Assembly: GCF_002282855.1 (NCBI RefSeq)
Contig: NZ_NRIR01000001.1
Span: 1-64,000, forward strand
Source: Paraferrimonas sedimenticola
GTDB taxonomy: Bacteria > Pseudomonadota > Gammaproteobacteria > Enterobacterales > Shewanellaceae
DNA length: 64,000 nucleotides
Direction of reading: 5' to 3'
Part shown: positions 18,421 through 27,741 of the stretch, piece by piece
Position numbering within the stretch: position 1 is the stretch's first letter
Layout: every line of letters starts with the position of its first letter
Position numbers and translations under genes: made by a program
The notes under the pieces: generated by a model
Database searches by the model: none
The model's input: only the letters and a program-made list of their open reading frames with translations
Told to the model about the DNA's origin: nothing

Positions 18421-19212
18421 TTACATAGGGTCGGGCAGGAAGAGTGGCCCGGCTGGCGCTTTAGGAAGCTCAAACTCGTCAGGATAAGTTACATCAACCA
18501 GATACAATCCATTGGCCTTAGCGGTGGGTGCTGCCTGGGTGCGGTCTTTTAATGCCAATAGTTGTTCAATCCACTCCACTGGCTGTTCGCCCTGACCAAT
18601 CACTAACAGCGAGCCGACAATATTGCGCACCATGTGATGTAAAAAGGCGTTAGCGGCAATTTCGACCACCAGATAATCGCCAAAGCGCTTTACCTGCACC
18701 GAGTGCACGTTGCGAAACGGCGTCTTAGACTGACAATGCACGGCGCGAAAACTCGAAAAGTCCTGCTCGCCAAGCAGCGCTTGCGCCGCTTGATGCATAC
18801 GGGTTTCGTCCAAAGGCTGGTGATGATGAGTCACTCCCGGCTGCAAAATAGCCGGACGCAGTCTGTGGTTCAAAATCACATAGCGATAGCGACGCGCGGT
18901 TGCGGAGAATCGAGCGTGAAACTCCTCGTCCACCACTTTGGCCCAACGAACTGCCACGTCGAAAGGCAAGTTGGCGTTGACACCAAGGGTCCAGGCGCCC
19001 ATGTGACGCTCAACATCACAGTCAAAGTGCACCACTTGTCCGGTGGCGTGAACTCCAGAGTCGGTACGCCCGGCGCACACCACTTCAATTTGGCAGTCGG
19101 CCACTTTAGAAAGCGCGGCCTCAAGTCTGGCTTGAACCGAATCGACTTCTTGCTGGCGTTGCCAACCATAGTATTTGGCACCATCGTATTCGATGCCTAA
19201 AGCGATGCGCAT
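18421..19212 (-). CDS. truA: tRNA pseudouridine(38-40) synthase
   Basis: TruA isomerises uridines 38-40 in the anticodon arm of many tRNAs. The 263-aa protein (E. coli 270) has the catalytic [10 protein letters not shown] motif with Asp51, GWQRQ near the start, RRYRY and [11 protein letters not shown] blocks. It follows fimV after a terminator and precedes accD by 160 bp, so it may be expressed separately from both. Confidence 0.95.
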   Translation of the reverse strand: MRIALGIEYDGAKYYGWQRQQEVDSVQARLEAALSKVADCQIEVVCAGRTDSGVHATGQVVHFDCDVERHMGAWTLGVNANLPFDVAVRWAKVVDEEFHARFSATARRYRYVILNHRLRPAILQPGVTHHHQPLDETRMHQAAQALLGEQDFSSFRAVHCQSKTPFRNVHSVQVKRFGDYLVVEIAANAFLHHMVRNIVGSLLVIGQGEQPVEWIEQLLALKDRTQAAPTAKANGLYLVDVTYPDEFELPKAPAGPLFLPDPM

Positions 19213-19262
19213 GTTGTTACTCAGTCAAAAACGAAAGGCGGCATTATACCCTGAGTTTGGCC

Positions 19263-19293
19263 AAAAAAAACGGCAACCCTCAGGTTGCCGTTC
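19263..19293 (-). terminator. Rho-independent terminator of fimV
   Basis: CGGCAACC / GGTTGCCG stem (19271-19278 and 19283-19290), followed on the minus strand by eight T residues. Confidence 0.9.
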
Positions 19294-19325
19294 TCCTTAA
19301 CTCGATTGAACGTCTAGTTGAGCAT

Positions 19326-21566
19326 CTACAAGCTACCAATTAGCCGTTCAGCTTCCACCTTTTGCTCGTCGTTGCCATCTAGGCTAATTTCCTTGAGTAA
19401 GGCTCGAGCACTGTCGGTATCTTGGATCTCGATATAGGCCCTAGCTAAATCCAGTTTGGCGTTGATAGAGTTCTCCGCATCATCCACATCAATGTCTTTT
19501 TGGCCTTTTACCACTTCGTCCAAGTCGCTAAAGTCCACATCCGGATCTTGATAGGGGTCGTTTTCTACAGGTGCGTCTGAGGCTTGCTGCATCAAAACGT
19601 CGATATCGATGAAGTCTTCGCCAGTTTGCGCGGGCGCTTCATCTGAAGCGAGCTCGATACCTTCAAGTCTGATGTCATCAGAAAGGTCGATTCCTTCGAT
19701 AGCATCGTCCGCAGGTTGTTCTGGCTCTGCTGGCGGGTCTAGGTTGATGTCTGAGATGTCGAAATCCAATCCATCATTCTGGAATTCGGCGACCTGCTCT
19801 GCTGCTTCGTCGCTTGCACTTGGAGCCTCAAGATCGCCTTCATCGGCCGTTGCATCATCTAGCGACCATTCTAATACGTCATCTGCCGCCAAGCTGGCCG
19901 TGTCTGGATCCACATCAGCTGTAGCATCCTGCTTAGCTTCAGCCACTTGCTCTGTTTGAGTTTCCTCGATGATGGACTGAGCAAGGTCGTCCAATGACAT
20001 CTCATCAGTAGCAGAGATGTCACCAAGCTCTATGACGGCTTCATCCGCTTCGCTGATATCAATACCGTCAAATTCAGTTGAAATATCAATAGCGTCCAAG
20101 CCGGGCTCTTCAACTACTGGCGCTGGCTCAGCCGTTGCCATATTTAGCTCGGCAATTTGGTCATCAAGCTCGGCCATCAAAGCATCGTCGGAAACCGAAC
20201 TAGGTTCAGCTTCGGCTGAGGTTCTAACCACCGGCTCATTTTCGAAACCCAGCAGTTCGTCGTCCAGTTCAGGTAGCTCATCGTTTGTATCGGTTAACTC
20301 AGGCTGGTCTAGCGCTTGAATCAAGTCGTCTTCGGGTAGCTCAGCCGTTTGTGGCTCAGCTTCGGCGAAGGATTCTCTTTGCGGCTCTAATTCACCGGCC
20401 AGCTCGGGCGATGAATTAATCTCTTGAGCGACTGAATCGGGCACTTCTGATTGCTCGTTCATCGCTTGTTCCCAAAGGGCGTCGAGCATTTCACTGTCTT
20501 GAGCTTCGCTTGATTCCATCAATTCACGGTGGCTAGGAGCCTCCAAATCAACCGCTTGTTCTGAACTGGAATTGGCATCTAACACGGCAGTTTCTGCAAG
20601 CGGCGCATCATTAACCTCTGCGGCCGCAAACGTTTGAGGCGCTGCTTCACCAGTGCTAAATTCCTGCTCAGGAGTTTGTTGCGCTTGAGCTTTGCGCGAC
20701 ATCATCCAATAGGCCACCGCCAGTACAATACCTGCAGGAATAATGGCGACTATCAATAGCAACCACCAATTACTGATCAAGAAGCTCCAAAAACCACCGG
20801 CTTGACCGGTTTTTAGCTCACGGTTTTCCGCCAACAATTGCTGATTCAGCGAGCGAGTTTTTTCTAACTCTGCCACTAGCTTGTCGTTTTCGTATCTAGT
20901 GACTTGCAACTCGGATTCGGTCGCACCTAATCGGCCTTTTAAGGTCGCCACTTCTTGAGTTAGCGCACGGCTGCTCTCCTGTGCAGTCTGCAAAGCTTCT
21001 TGGTTGCGACTTAACTCGTCTTTAAGCTCATTGGTTTGGACGCTGCTTAGCGCAGGCTCAGACGGTTTAGGCTGTACTGGCGCTGCTGGTTTGGGTTGAG
21101 GCTTGGCCGCCACCACTTCCGGCTCGGCTTTTGGCTTAGCAATAGGCTTTGGCTTGCTGTTTTGACCACTTGGCTTTGCAGCTACTTTCCCCCAACGGGA
21201 GTCATCACCTTCTGCACGTGCTTTGGCTTTTGCTACCGGATAACTGGCAATAGTGTCTGCACTGGGTACCAGCAGAATGACACCTTTTTCTAGACTGTTT
21301 AAATTAGAGTTGGCGAAGGCGTGGGGGTTGGCATCGTGCAGTGCCACCATGACTTGATAGATGCTGAGGCCAGGTTCGGGACGGACCTTGTTGGCCACTC
21401 CCCAAAGGGTGTCGGTCGGACTGGTGGGTCCGTACTGTCGAATAATTTGTTGAACGCTAGTGTCAGTGGATGTGGCTTGCTCGGCGACGACCGAAGTTAC
21501 TGCACTGCCACATGTCCCTATAAGAATTGCACCAATTAATCCAAAGGCGTTTCGTTTCATATCCAT
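19326..21566 (-). CDS. fimV: FimV/HubP-family polar organiser protein
   Basis: This is a large (746 aa) polar inner-membrane protein. It has an N-terminal signal sequence, a periplasmic LysM-like peptidoglycan-binding region (about 45-110), a Pro/Lys-rich linker and a coiled coil (about 180-255). One membrane segment follows (about 262-290, with WWLLLIVAIIPAGIVL), then a very acidic cytosolic repeat-rich region of Asp/Glu/Ala and a C-terminal TPR-like FimV domain (about the last 55 residues). Relatives (HubP in Vibrio and Shewanella, FimV in Pseudomonas) recruit ParA-type ATPases, flagellar, pilus and chemotaxis proteins to the pole. The open frame starts at a GTG two codons earlier; the ATG at 21566 or 21560 is equally possible, as no ribosome-binding site stands out. 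Confidence 0.9.
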   Translation of the reverse strand: MDMKRNAFGLIGAILIGTCGSAVTSVVAEQATSTDTSVQQIIRQYGPTSPTDTLWGVANKVRPEPGLSIYQVMVALHDANPHAFANSNLNSLEKGVILLVPSADTIASYPVAKAKARAEGDDSRWGKVAAKPSGQNSKPKPIAKPKAEPEVVAAKPQPKPAAPVQPKPSEPALSSVQTNELKDELSRNQEALQTAQESSRALTQEVATLKGRLGATESELQVTRYENDKLVAELEKTRSLNQQLLAENRELKTGQAGGFWSFLISNWWLLLIVAIIPAGIVLAVAYWMMSRKAQAQQTPEQEFSTGEAAPQTFAAAEVNDAPLAETAVLDANSSSEQAVDLEAPSHRELMESSEAQDSEMLDALWEQAMNEQSEVPDSVAQEINSSPELAGELEPQRESFAEAEPQTAELPEDDLIQALDQPELTDTNDELPELDDELLGFENEPVVRTSAEAEPSSVSDDALMAELDDQIAELNMATAEPAPVVEEPGLDAIDISTEFDGIDISEADEAVIELGDISATDEMSLDDLAQSIIEETQTEQVAEAKQDATADVDPDTASLAADDVLEWSLDDATADEGDLEAPSASDEAAEQVAEFQNDGLDFDISDINLDPPAEPEQPADDAIEGIDLSDDIRLEGIELASDEAPAQTGEDFIDIDVLMQQASDAPVENDPYQDPDVDFSDLDEVVKGQKDIDVDDAENSINAKLDLARAYIEIQDTDSARALLKEISLDGNDEQKVEAERLIGSL

Positions 21567-21645
21567 TTGCACTTTTTATTATTCGAATAATTTTTACTAT
21601 AAACCAGTTAGTGACGCGAACCTAGCGCCACCAGCCGTTTTGAAC

Positions 21646-21668
21646 AAAACAGCCTGCAAAAGCAGGCC
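21646..21668 (-). terminator. Probable terminator of asd
   Basis: GCCTGC / GCAGGC stem with a 4-nt loop; on the minus strand it is followed by TGTTTTGTT, an imperfect T-tract. It lies between the asd stop and the fimV start. Confidence 0.55.
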
Positions 21669-21687
21669 ATTGTGTGACATTGACGGA

Positions 21688-22704
21688 TTAGTAGTAATCC
21701 CTAATCAAATGTTCTGCGATCTGTACACTGTTTAGCGCTGCGCCCTTTCTGATGTTATCAGACACCACCCATAGGTTGATGCCATTCGGGTGGCTAATGT
21801 CTTTGCGTACACGTCCAACATACACGCCATCTTGACCGGATGCATCACCCACTTGGGTAGGATATTGATCCATTTCTTCGATGAGCTCGATGCCTGGAGC
21901 ACCGCGCAATGCCTCAAGCACGTCTTCACGCTCACAAGGTTGAATGGTTTCAAGGTGAACCGCTTCGGCGTGGCCATAGAATACAGGTACGCGCACCGCA
22001 GTCGGGTTAACCTCAATGGCTTGGTCGCCAAAGATCTTCTGGGTTTCCCACACCATCTTCATTTCTTCTTTGGTGTAGCCATTGTCTTGGAACTGGTCGA
22101 TGTGAGGGATCACGTTAAACGCAATTTGCTTTGGATACACCTTGGCTTCGGCCGGTTTGCCTTGTAGTAACTGCGCTGTCTGGTGCGCTAGCTCTTCGAT
22201 GGCGCTCTTACCCGAACCCGATACCGACTGATACGTACAAACGTTAACTCGCTGAATACCAAACTGGTCGTAAATCGGCTTTAGTGCCACCAACATTTGG
22301 ATGGTGGAACAGTTAGGGTTGGCAATGATGTTGCGATTGCGAAAATCGGCAATCGCGTGTGGGTTCACTTCAGGCACTACCAGTGGAATATCGTATTCGT
22401 AGCGGAAGTGTGAGGTGTTATCGATAACCACTACGCCGTGATCTGCCGCAATTGGCGCCCACTTAGCTGAGACATCCCCACCAGCGGAGAAAAACGCAAT
22501 CTGAACCTGGCTCCAATCAAATTGGTCAACGTCCAAAATGGTCACAGTATCGCCGTTAAACTCTACGGTTTCACCAGCGCTGCGAGAGCTCGCCAGAGGA
22601 AAGAGTTGCTCAACGGGAAAATTGCGCTCGGCCAAGATTTCGATCATGGTTTGGCCAACGGCGCCCGATGCGCCTAAAACAGCGACGTTAAAAGATTGCG
22701 ACAT
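21688..22704 (-). CDS. asd: Aspartate-semialdehyde dehydrogenase (asd2/USG-1 type)
   Basis: This enzyme reduces beta-aspartyl phosphate to aspartate semialdehyde, feeding lysine/diaminopimelate, threonine and methionine synthesis. The 338-aa protein has an NADP fold (LGASGAVGQ) and the active-site NPNCSTIQ with Cys132, and it retains the other ASADH blocks (YQSVSGSGKSAIEEL, RVPVFYGHAEAVH). Because the catalytic cysteine is present it is likely a working enzyme rather than an inactive Usg-type paralogue. The start at 22704 fits the family; the longer frame runs into pdxB. It lies 5 bp after pdxB and upstream of fimV, as in Shewanella. Confidence 0.9.
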   Translation of the reverse strand: MSQSFNVAVLGASGAVGQTMIEILAERNFPVEQLFPLASSRSAGETVEFNGDTVTILDVDQFDWSQVQIAFFSAGGDVSAKWAPIAADHGVVVIDNTSHFRYEYDIPLVVPEVNPHAIADFRNRNIIANPNCSTIQMLVALKPIYDQFGIQRVNVCTYQSVSGSGKSAIEELAHQTAQLLQGKPAEAKVYPKQIAFNVIPHIDQFQDNGYTKEEMKMVWETQKIFGDQAIEVNPTAVRVPVFYGHAEAVHLETIQPCEREDVLEALRGAPGIELIEEMDQYPTQVGDASGQDGVYVGRVRKDISHPNGINLWVVSDNIRKGAALNSVQIAEHLIRDYY

Positions 22705-22709
22705 GGAGT

Positions 22710-23837
22710 TTAGCGTCCTACAGAAAAACCGAATTGTTCGAGCCAATTTACCTCAAATTTGCCCTTGGGCACCAGTGTCAAAGCCGAGAATTCTCGCCTT
22801 GGCTGATGATTTTTTCTCAAACCGTCAAATCCGCCGGTTTCAAAGGCTTTTTGGCGAAACAAACGGTCGTCTAAGTCAAGGTCATAGACGCGCTCACACC
22901 AGCTAAGCAATTGGCTTTGTGACGGCGCTGCTGAGCATGTAATCGGTGCTTGATTTGGGTTCGGTAGCAAGCTGGCCAAACTATTAGGTGCGGGCCAAGT
23001 CAGTTGAGGTGCTAGCCACTGATAAAGCATGTAACTGCCTCGAGCTTTGCCCTCGAGGCTGTAGCCAGCAATGTGTGGCGTGGCGATCTCAACTAAGTCG
23101 GCCAGCTCTGGCATGGGGTTCGGCTCCCCCTCCCACACATCCAGCGCAATACGAGCTTGCGGATTGGCTTTGGCCCAGTCAATGAGCGCTCGATTGTCAA
23201 TCACGGCACCGCGACAGGCGTTTAGAATCCAAACATTGGGCTTTAAGCTTTCAAGCCTTTGTCGGTCGAGTAAGTAGTGGGTGGGGTACTCACCGTCTTT
23301 CGTCAGTGGCACATGGCAAGTGACGATATCGGCGTCGTCCAAAGCCTCATCAAGGGATACAAAATCTCTAGGATCACCGCTAGCAGCTTTGAAAGGGTCG
23401 CACAATCGCACATCGCAACCGAGCGCCTGCAAACACTTGGCCGCAGCTGTTCCTGTATTACCCGCGCCTATCACCGCCAACTTTTTGCCTTTGAGCACCT
23501 CGTCGCTTTTGTCCGCTAAGGTCAGCAGAACTTGAGCCACCCACTGCCCGACTCCGACCGCGTTGCACCCCGGCGCATTGGAAAATCGAATATCGCGCTC
23601 AGCCAGTGCCTGTTGGTCAACGTGATCCATGCCGATCGTCGCCGAGCCCACGTATTTGAGCTTATTGGCTTTGGCAATCAGCGTGCGGTTCACTTGGGTT
23701 ACGCTGCGCACTAATAACACATCAATGTCCACCAGATCATCGGCGTTAATCGCGCGTCCGGCTTTGGTAGTGATCTGGGCATGCTCGGCAAATAGCGCCT
23801 CGACGTACGGCATATTTTCGTCGGCCAGTATCCGCAT
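22710..23837 (-). CDS. pdxB: Erythronate-4-phosphate dehydrogenase
   Basis: PdxB oxidises 4-phosphoerythronate in the DXP-dependent pathway to pyridoxal phosphate. This 375-aa D-2-hydroxyacid dehydrogenase starts MRILADENMPYVE. It has the NAD-binding GAGNTGTAAAKCLQALG, the catalytic NACRGAVIDN arginine block, and TPHIAGYSLEGKARG with the active-site His, then the family's own C-terminal dimerisation domain (FDGLRKNHQPRREFSAL). The start at 23837 has AAGGA 5 nt upstream. It is co-transcribed with asd (5-bp gap). Confidence 0.94.
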   Translation of the reverse strand: MRILADENMPYVEALFAEHAQITTKAGRAINADDLVDIDVLLVRSVTQVNRTLIAKANKLKYVGSATIGMDHVDQQALAERDIRFSNAPGCNAVGVGQWVAQVLLTLADKSDEVLKGKKLAVIGAGNTGTAAAKCLQALGCDVRLCDPFKAASGDPRDFVSLDEALDDADIVTCHVPLTKDGEYPTHYLLDRQRLESLKPNVWILNACRGAVIDNRALIDWAKANPQARIALDVWEGEPNPMPELADLVEIATPHIAGYSLEGKARGSYMLYQWLAPQLTWPAPNSLASLLPNPNQAPITCSAAPSQSQLLSWCERVYDLDLDDRLFRQKAFETGGFDGLRKNHQPRREFSALTLVPKGKFEVNWLEQFGFSVGR

Positions 23838-23858
23838 GGGTTTCCTTGAATTTGAGGC

Positions 23859-23887
23859 AAAAAAAAGAAGAGCCAAAGCTCTTCTTT
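23859..23887 (-). terminator. Rho-independent terminator of fabB
   Basis: Stem AAAGAAGAGC / GCTCTTCTTT (23864-23873 and 23878-23887) with a 4-nt loop and a T-tract on the minus strand, just upstream of pdxB. Confidence 0.85.
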
Positions 23888-23892
23888 CATTG

Positions 23893-24000
23893 TTTCATAA
23901 AAATCGGACGAGTCTAGTCTTTCATAAAATCTGGGCTAGTCCAGCCTTTCATAAAAATCGGACGAGTCTAGTCTTTCGTTAACACTAGGCTAGTCGGTCA
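23893..24000. repeat. 27-bp tandem repeats in the fabB 3' untranslated region
   Basis: Four head-to-tail 27-bp units lie at 23893-23919, 23920-23946, 23947-23973 and 23974-24000. Units 1 and 3 are identical, unit 2 diverges in its second half and unit 4 is degenerate. Units contain the inverted core GACTAG/CTAGTC. They lie between the fabB stop and its terminator. Confidence 0.8.
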
Positions 24001-24010
24001 AAAAACCAAT

Positions 24011-25222
24011 TTAGTCGATTTTTTGCATCACCAAAGTGGCGTTGGTGCCACCGAAACCGAAGCTGTTGCTCATCACGGTTTTCAGCTCAACGTCTTTCTT
24101 CTCGGTAACAACAGGCAGGCCTTCGGCTTGCTCGTCCAGAGTCTCAACGTTGATGCTTGGCGCGATGAAGTTATTCTCCATCATGATCAAGCTGTAAATG
24201 GCTTCGTGTACGCCAGCCGCACCTAGTGCGTGACCGGTCATGGCTTTGGTTGCGCTGATATCAGGCACATTGTCGCCAAACACTTCTTTAAGGGCTTTAA
24301 GCTCTTGTACGTCACCTACTGGAGTTGAGGTACCGTGAGTATTGATGTACTGAATGTCACCGTCAACGGTTTCCATTGCCATCTTCATACAACGCACTGC
24401 GCCTTCGCCTGAAGGAGCAACCATGTCGTAACCGTCAGAAGTCGCGCCGTAGCCAACCACTTCTGCGTAGATTTTGGCGCCACGAGCCACAGCGTGGTCG
24501 TAGTCTTCTAGTACCAAAATACCGCCGCCACCAGAGATAACGAAACCGTCGCGATCTGCGTCGTAGGTGCGCGATGCTTTGGTTGGATCGTCGTTGTACT
24601 TGGTCGACAGTGCACCCATGGCGTCAAAGCCCATGGTCAAGGTCCAGTGAATCTCTTCTGAGCCACCAGCAAAAACGATGTCTTGCTTGCCCATTTGAAT
24701 CAACTCGGCAGCGTGGCCGATACAGTGTGCACTGGTGGCACAAGCTGAACTGATTGAGTAGTTAACACCTTTAATCTTGAATGGAGTTGCCAAACAAGCA
24801 CTAGAGGTAGAAGACATGATGCGTGGCACTACGTATGGACCAACGCGCTTAACGCCTTTGGTACGCAAGGTATCAGCTGCTTGCACCTGGTTGTCAGAAG
24901 ACGCACCACCACTACCGGCCACTAGACCAACACGTGGGTGTGAGTATTGTTCTTCGGTCAGACCCGCATCTTCGATGGCTTGCGCCATGGCGATGTATGC
25001 GTAGGCACCAGCGTCGCCCATAAAGCGCAGGGCTTTACGGTCAATCAGTGCTTTTTGGTCGATTTCAACATTACCCCAAACGTGGGAACGTAGGTTCATG
25101 TCTGCGAATTGCTGCGAGAAAGATATACCGCTTTTACCCGCTTTAAGTGAATCAGTCACTTCTTGTTTATTGTTACCAATGCTGGATACGATGCCCAGAC
25201 CGGTGATCACCACTCGTTTCAT
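24011..25222 (-). CDS. fabB: 3-oxoacyl-ACP synthase I
   Basis: FabB is a condensing enzyme that elongates acyl-ACPs and is essential for unsaturated fatty acid synthesis. The 403-aa protein (E. coli 406) has the catalytic Cys161 in [11 protein letters not shown], the two histidines in [11 protein letters not shown] and [11 protein letters not shown], and the C-terminal [10 protein letters not shown] loop. It is monocistronic, with its own terminator, and divergent from mnmC across a short gap. A FadR-like half site (AACTGGTC) lies upstream but its second half is poor. Confidence 0.96.
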   Translation of the reverse strand: MKRVVITGLGIVSSIGNNKQEVTDSLKAGKSGISFSQQFADMNLRSHVWGNVEIDQKALIDRKALRFMGDAGAYAYIAMAQAIEDAGLTEEQYSHPRVGLVAGSGGASSDNQVQAADTLRTKGVKRVGPYVVPRIMSSTSSACLATPFKIKGVNYSISSACATSAHCIGHAAELIQMGKQDIVFAGGSEEIHWTLTMGFDAMGALSTKYNDDPTKASRTYDADRDGFVISGGGGILVLEDYDHAVARGAKIYAEVVGYGATSDGYDMVAPSGEGAVRCMKMAMETVDGDIQYINTHGTSTPVGDVQELKALKEVFGDNVPDISATKAMTGHALGAAGVHEAIYSLIMMENNFIAPSINVETLDEQAEGLPVVTEKKDVELKTVMSNSFGFGGTNATLVMQKID

Positions 25223-25361
25223 TTTCGAAATTGTTCCGCGTAATCCTAAAAATGCTGCGCCAATAGTATCCGTTTTATCAACCGAAACTGGTCAGCTTTC
25301 CATTTAGATGCGCTCGGTACTTCTCGATTTTGCGTCATCTGGCGTAAAATACTGCCGTAGT

Positions 25362-27383
25362 ATGCCCCGTGAGACAATAAAATTGCACCAAGCCATCAAA
25401 AATGCCCAAATTCAGTGGAACAACGAGGGCACGCCCGTATCGGATCAATTCGACGACGTTTACTTCTCTAACGACCACGGTCTCAATGAAACCCGTTACG
25501 TGTTTTTGGACAGTAATAACTTGTCTCAGCGCTTGCTCGAATGCCCACGCGCACAGTTCGTCATTGGTGAAACCGGATTTGGCACAGGGCTAAATTTCTT
25601 GGCGGCTTGGCAAGCGTTTCGCCAACACGAGTTGCAAGAAGCCGGCGCCGAGCGACTGCACTTCATCAGCTTTGAGAAATACCCGCTATCTCATGCCGAC
25701 TTAGTCAAAGCCCACAGCGCTTGGCCAGAACTAGCCGAACTTGCCAGCCAGCTGCAAAATAGCTATCCGCTGCTGAGTGCCGGGGTGCATCGCTGCGAAT
25801 TTGATAACGGTCGAGTGACCTTAGATTTGTGGCTTGGTGATATTAAAGACTGTTTACCCGAGTTGCCCTTTAGCCTTGCCGGCTCGGTTGACGCCTGGTT
25901 TCTCGACGGCTTTGCCCCGGCTAAAAACCCCGAGATGTGGAATCAGGCGCTGTTTGACAACATGGCCCGCGTTAGCCGCTCGGATGCCACAGTCGCTACT
26001 TTCACCAGCGCGGGCTTTGTTCGCCGCGGTTTGCAGCAAGCTGGCTTTGTGATGAAAAAGCAAAAAGGTTACGGGCGTAAGCGCGACATGCTAGTTGGTC
26101 AATTCAGCGTGTGCCATTTGCCGAAAGTGAAACGTCCATTCCCTTTCCAAAGCAGCAGTGCTGACACCGTTAGCATCATAGGCGGTGGTATCGCGTCGGC
26201 CAATTTGGCAATCAGTCTTCTACAAAAAGGCAAGAAGGTGCGCCTGTTTTGCCAGGACGAACTGCCAGCTAAAGGCGCATCTCACAATCGCCAAGGCGCC
26301 ATTTACCCCCTATTAATTGCCTCGGAGCCCGAGCTTAGCCACTGGTATATGCAGGCGTTTGATTTTGCCCTGCGCCGCTATCGCAATGCCTGTGCGCAAG
26401 TGCCCTTCCCTATGGATTTTTGTGGCGTGCTACAAACCGGTGCCGATGAAGCGGCGCACGCCAAACTCGAGAAAATCGCCGAGGCACCGTTTGTTAGCAG
26501 CGTGGTGGAGTGGCTATCAGCGCCACAGGTTAACCAAAAAGCTGGCGTCACCATCGATAAGCCCGGACTTTGGTATCCCCATGGAGGCTGGCTAGCTCCC
26601 CAATTAGCCACTCGAGCCTTGTTCGAGTTGGCAACTGAAATGGGGTGTGAGGCCAGATTTGGCGTTCAAGTCAAAGACATCAGCCCCGCTGGCAATGGCT
26701 GGCAGTTAGCAATTGACGGCGAGAGAATCGCTTGTGACTGTGTGGTGCTGGCGAACGGCGCCAACCTAAAACAATTCGGCTTGTCGGCTAACCTACCCGT
26801 GAGTCGTATTCGCGGCCAGGTCAGTGAAATTCCAAGCCAGGGAGAGCTGGGCCAACTTAAGTGTGTGTTGTGTGCCGATGGCTACTTAACCCCAGCCCAC
26901 GATGGCAGTCACTGTTTGGGCGCGAGTCATTCGCGGCGCTTCGACAATTTGGATTACAGCGAGGCGGAGCAGGCGCAAAACCTACAGCGTTTACACAATA
27001 GCTATCAGTCGCAAGCTTGGATTGAGAATGCCGATGTCAGTGACAACAAGGCCAAAGTTGGCGTGCGCTCGAGCTGTCGCGACCATCTACCTTTGATTGG
27101 GTTAATGCCCAACCTAGACCCGCAGGCCTTTGGTAGTTATCAAAGTGGTGATGGACCAAGTTGGCCAAATCTTTATGTGCTTGGTGGGTTTGGCGCTCGA
27201 GGACTTTGCACTGCGCCATTGGCGGCAGAAATTCTAGCCAGCGAAATTTGCGGGGAGCCAATTCCGGCCTCAAGTGAGACACTCGATAGGCTTCACCCCA
27301 ACCGTTTTTGGATGCGACGGCACTTGGCCAGACGTCCTCTGCCTCAACTTGGCATGGCGGAACCAGCTTTGCCACCTAGGTGA
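25362..27383 (+). CDS. mnmC: Bifunctional tRNA wobble-uridine mnm5s2U synthesis protein
   Basis: MnmC removes the carboxymethyl group of cmnm5U34 (FAD domain) and methylates nm5U34 with SAM, completing mnm5s2U. N-terminal methyltransferase domain: ETGFGTGLNFL SAM motif and WFLDGFAPAKNPEMW. C-terminal oxidase domain from about residue 265: SIIGGGIASANLAISLL dinucleotide fold, GAIYPLL, and VLGGFGARGLCTAPL near the end. The ATG at 25362 gives 673 aa, matching E. coli (668) and its N-terminus; the frame is open 54 bp further upstream. The ribosome-binding site is weak. It is divergent from fabB. Confidence 0.94.
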   Translation: MPRETIKLHQAIKNAQIQWNNEGTPVSDQFDDVYFSNDHGLNETRYVFLDSNNLSQRLLECPRAQFVIGETGFGTGLNFLAAWQAFRQHELQEAGAERLHFISFEKYPLSHADLVKAHSAWPELAELASQLQNSYPLLSAGVHRCEFDNGRVTLDLWLGDIKDCLPELPFSLAGSVDAWFLDGFAPAKNPEMWNQALFDNMARVSRSDATVATFTSAGFVRRGLQQAGFVMKKQKGYGRKRDMLVGQFSVCHLPKVKRPFPFQSSSADTVSIIGGGIASANLAISLLQKGKKVRLFCQDELPAKGASHNRQGAIYPLLIASEPELSHWYMQAFDFALRRYRNACAQVPFPMDFCGVLQTGADEAAHAKLEKIAEAPFVSSVVEWLSAPQVNQKAGVTIDKPGLWYPHGGWLAPQLATRALFELATEMGCEARFGVQVKDISPAGNGWQLAIDGERIACDCVVLANGANLKQFGLSANLPVSRIRGQVSEIPSQGELGQLKCVLCADGYLTPAHDGSHCLGASHSRRFDNLDYSEAEQAQNLQRLHNSYQSQAWIENADVSDNKAKVGVRSSCRDHLPLIGLMPNLDPQAFGSYQSGDGPSWPNLYVLGGFGARGLCTAPLAAEILASEICGEPIPASSETLDRLHPNRFWMRRHLARRPLPQLGMAEPALPPR

Positions 27384-27466
27384 CCTGGCAAATTAGCACT
27401 GAAAATCAATAGGTTCCGAAAATAAATAGCTGCCGAGTATCAATAGCGGACGGCAATAAAAAGCGA

Positions 27467-27733
27467 TTAGCTCAGGTGTTGTTGCAGATCCGCCCAAGCG
27501 TTAGCCACCAACTCTTGATCTTCTGCAGAAAGTTCGCTTTCTGCACCTTTAAGCGCTGCAGCCACCGCTGCGCTTAAGCTTTCAAAATTGGACTCACCAC
27601 TGGCTTCCACTTCGGACAGTGCCACTGTTACATGGCCTTGCAAGTAGCCCGCGGCAAAGAGCTCGTCGTCGTTGGCGTTATCCACTTGATGCGCCATCCA
27701 AGAATCCAATTGTTGTTCGTACTGCTCTAACAT
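27467..27733 (-). CDS. yfcL: YfcL-family protein
   Basis: This is a small acidic helical protein (88 aa) of the YfcL family, unknown in function, found beside epmC, aroC and mnmC in E. coli and relatives. Recognisable blocks are LDSWMAHQVDNANDDELFAAGYLQGHV and an Asp/Glu-rich C-terminus. It is the last gene of the prmB-aroC operon, 8 bp after the NAD-kinase-like gene. Confidence 0.85.
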   Translation of the reverse strand: MLEQYEQQLDSWMAHQVDNANDDELFAAGYLQGHVTVALSEVEASGESNFESLSAAVAAALKGAESELSAEDQELVANAWADLQQHLS

Positions 27734-27741
27734 GATGTGTC

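Noticed and set aside
25280-25300. FadR operator upstream of fabB
   Set aside because: One half (AACTGGTC) fits but the second half does not match; too weak to annotate.
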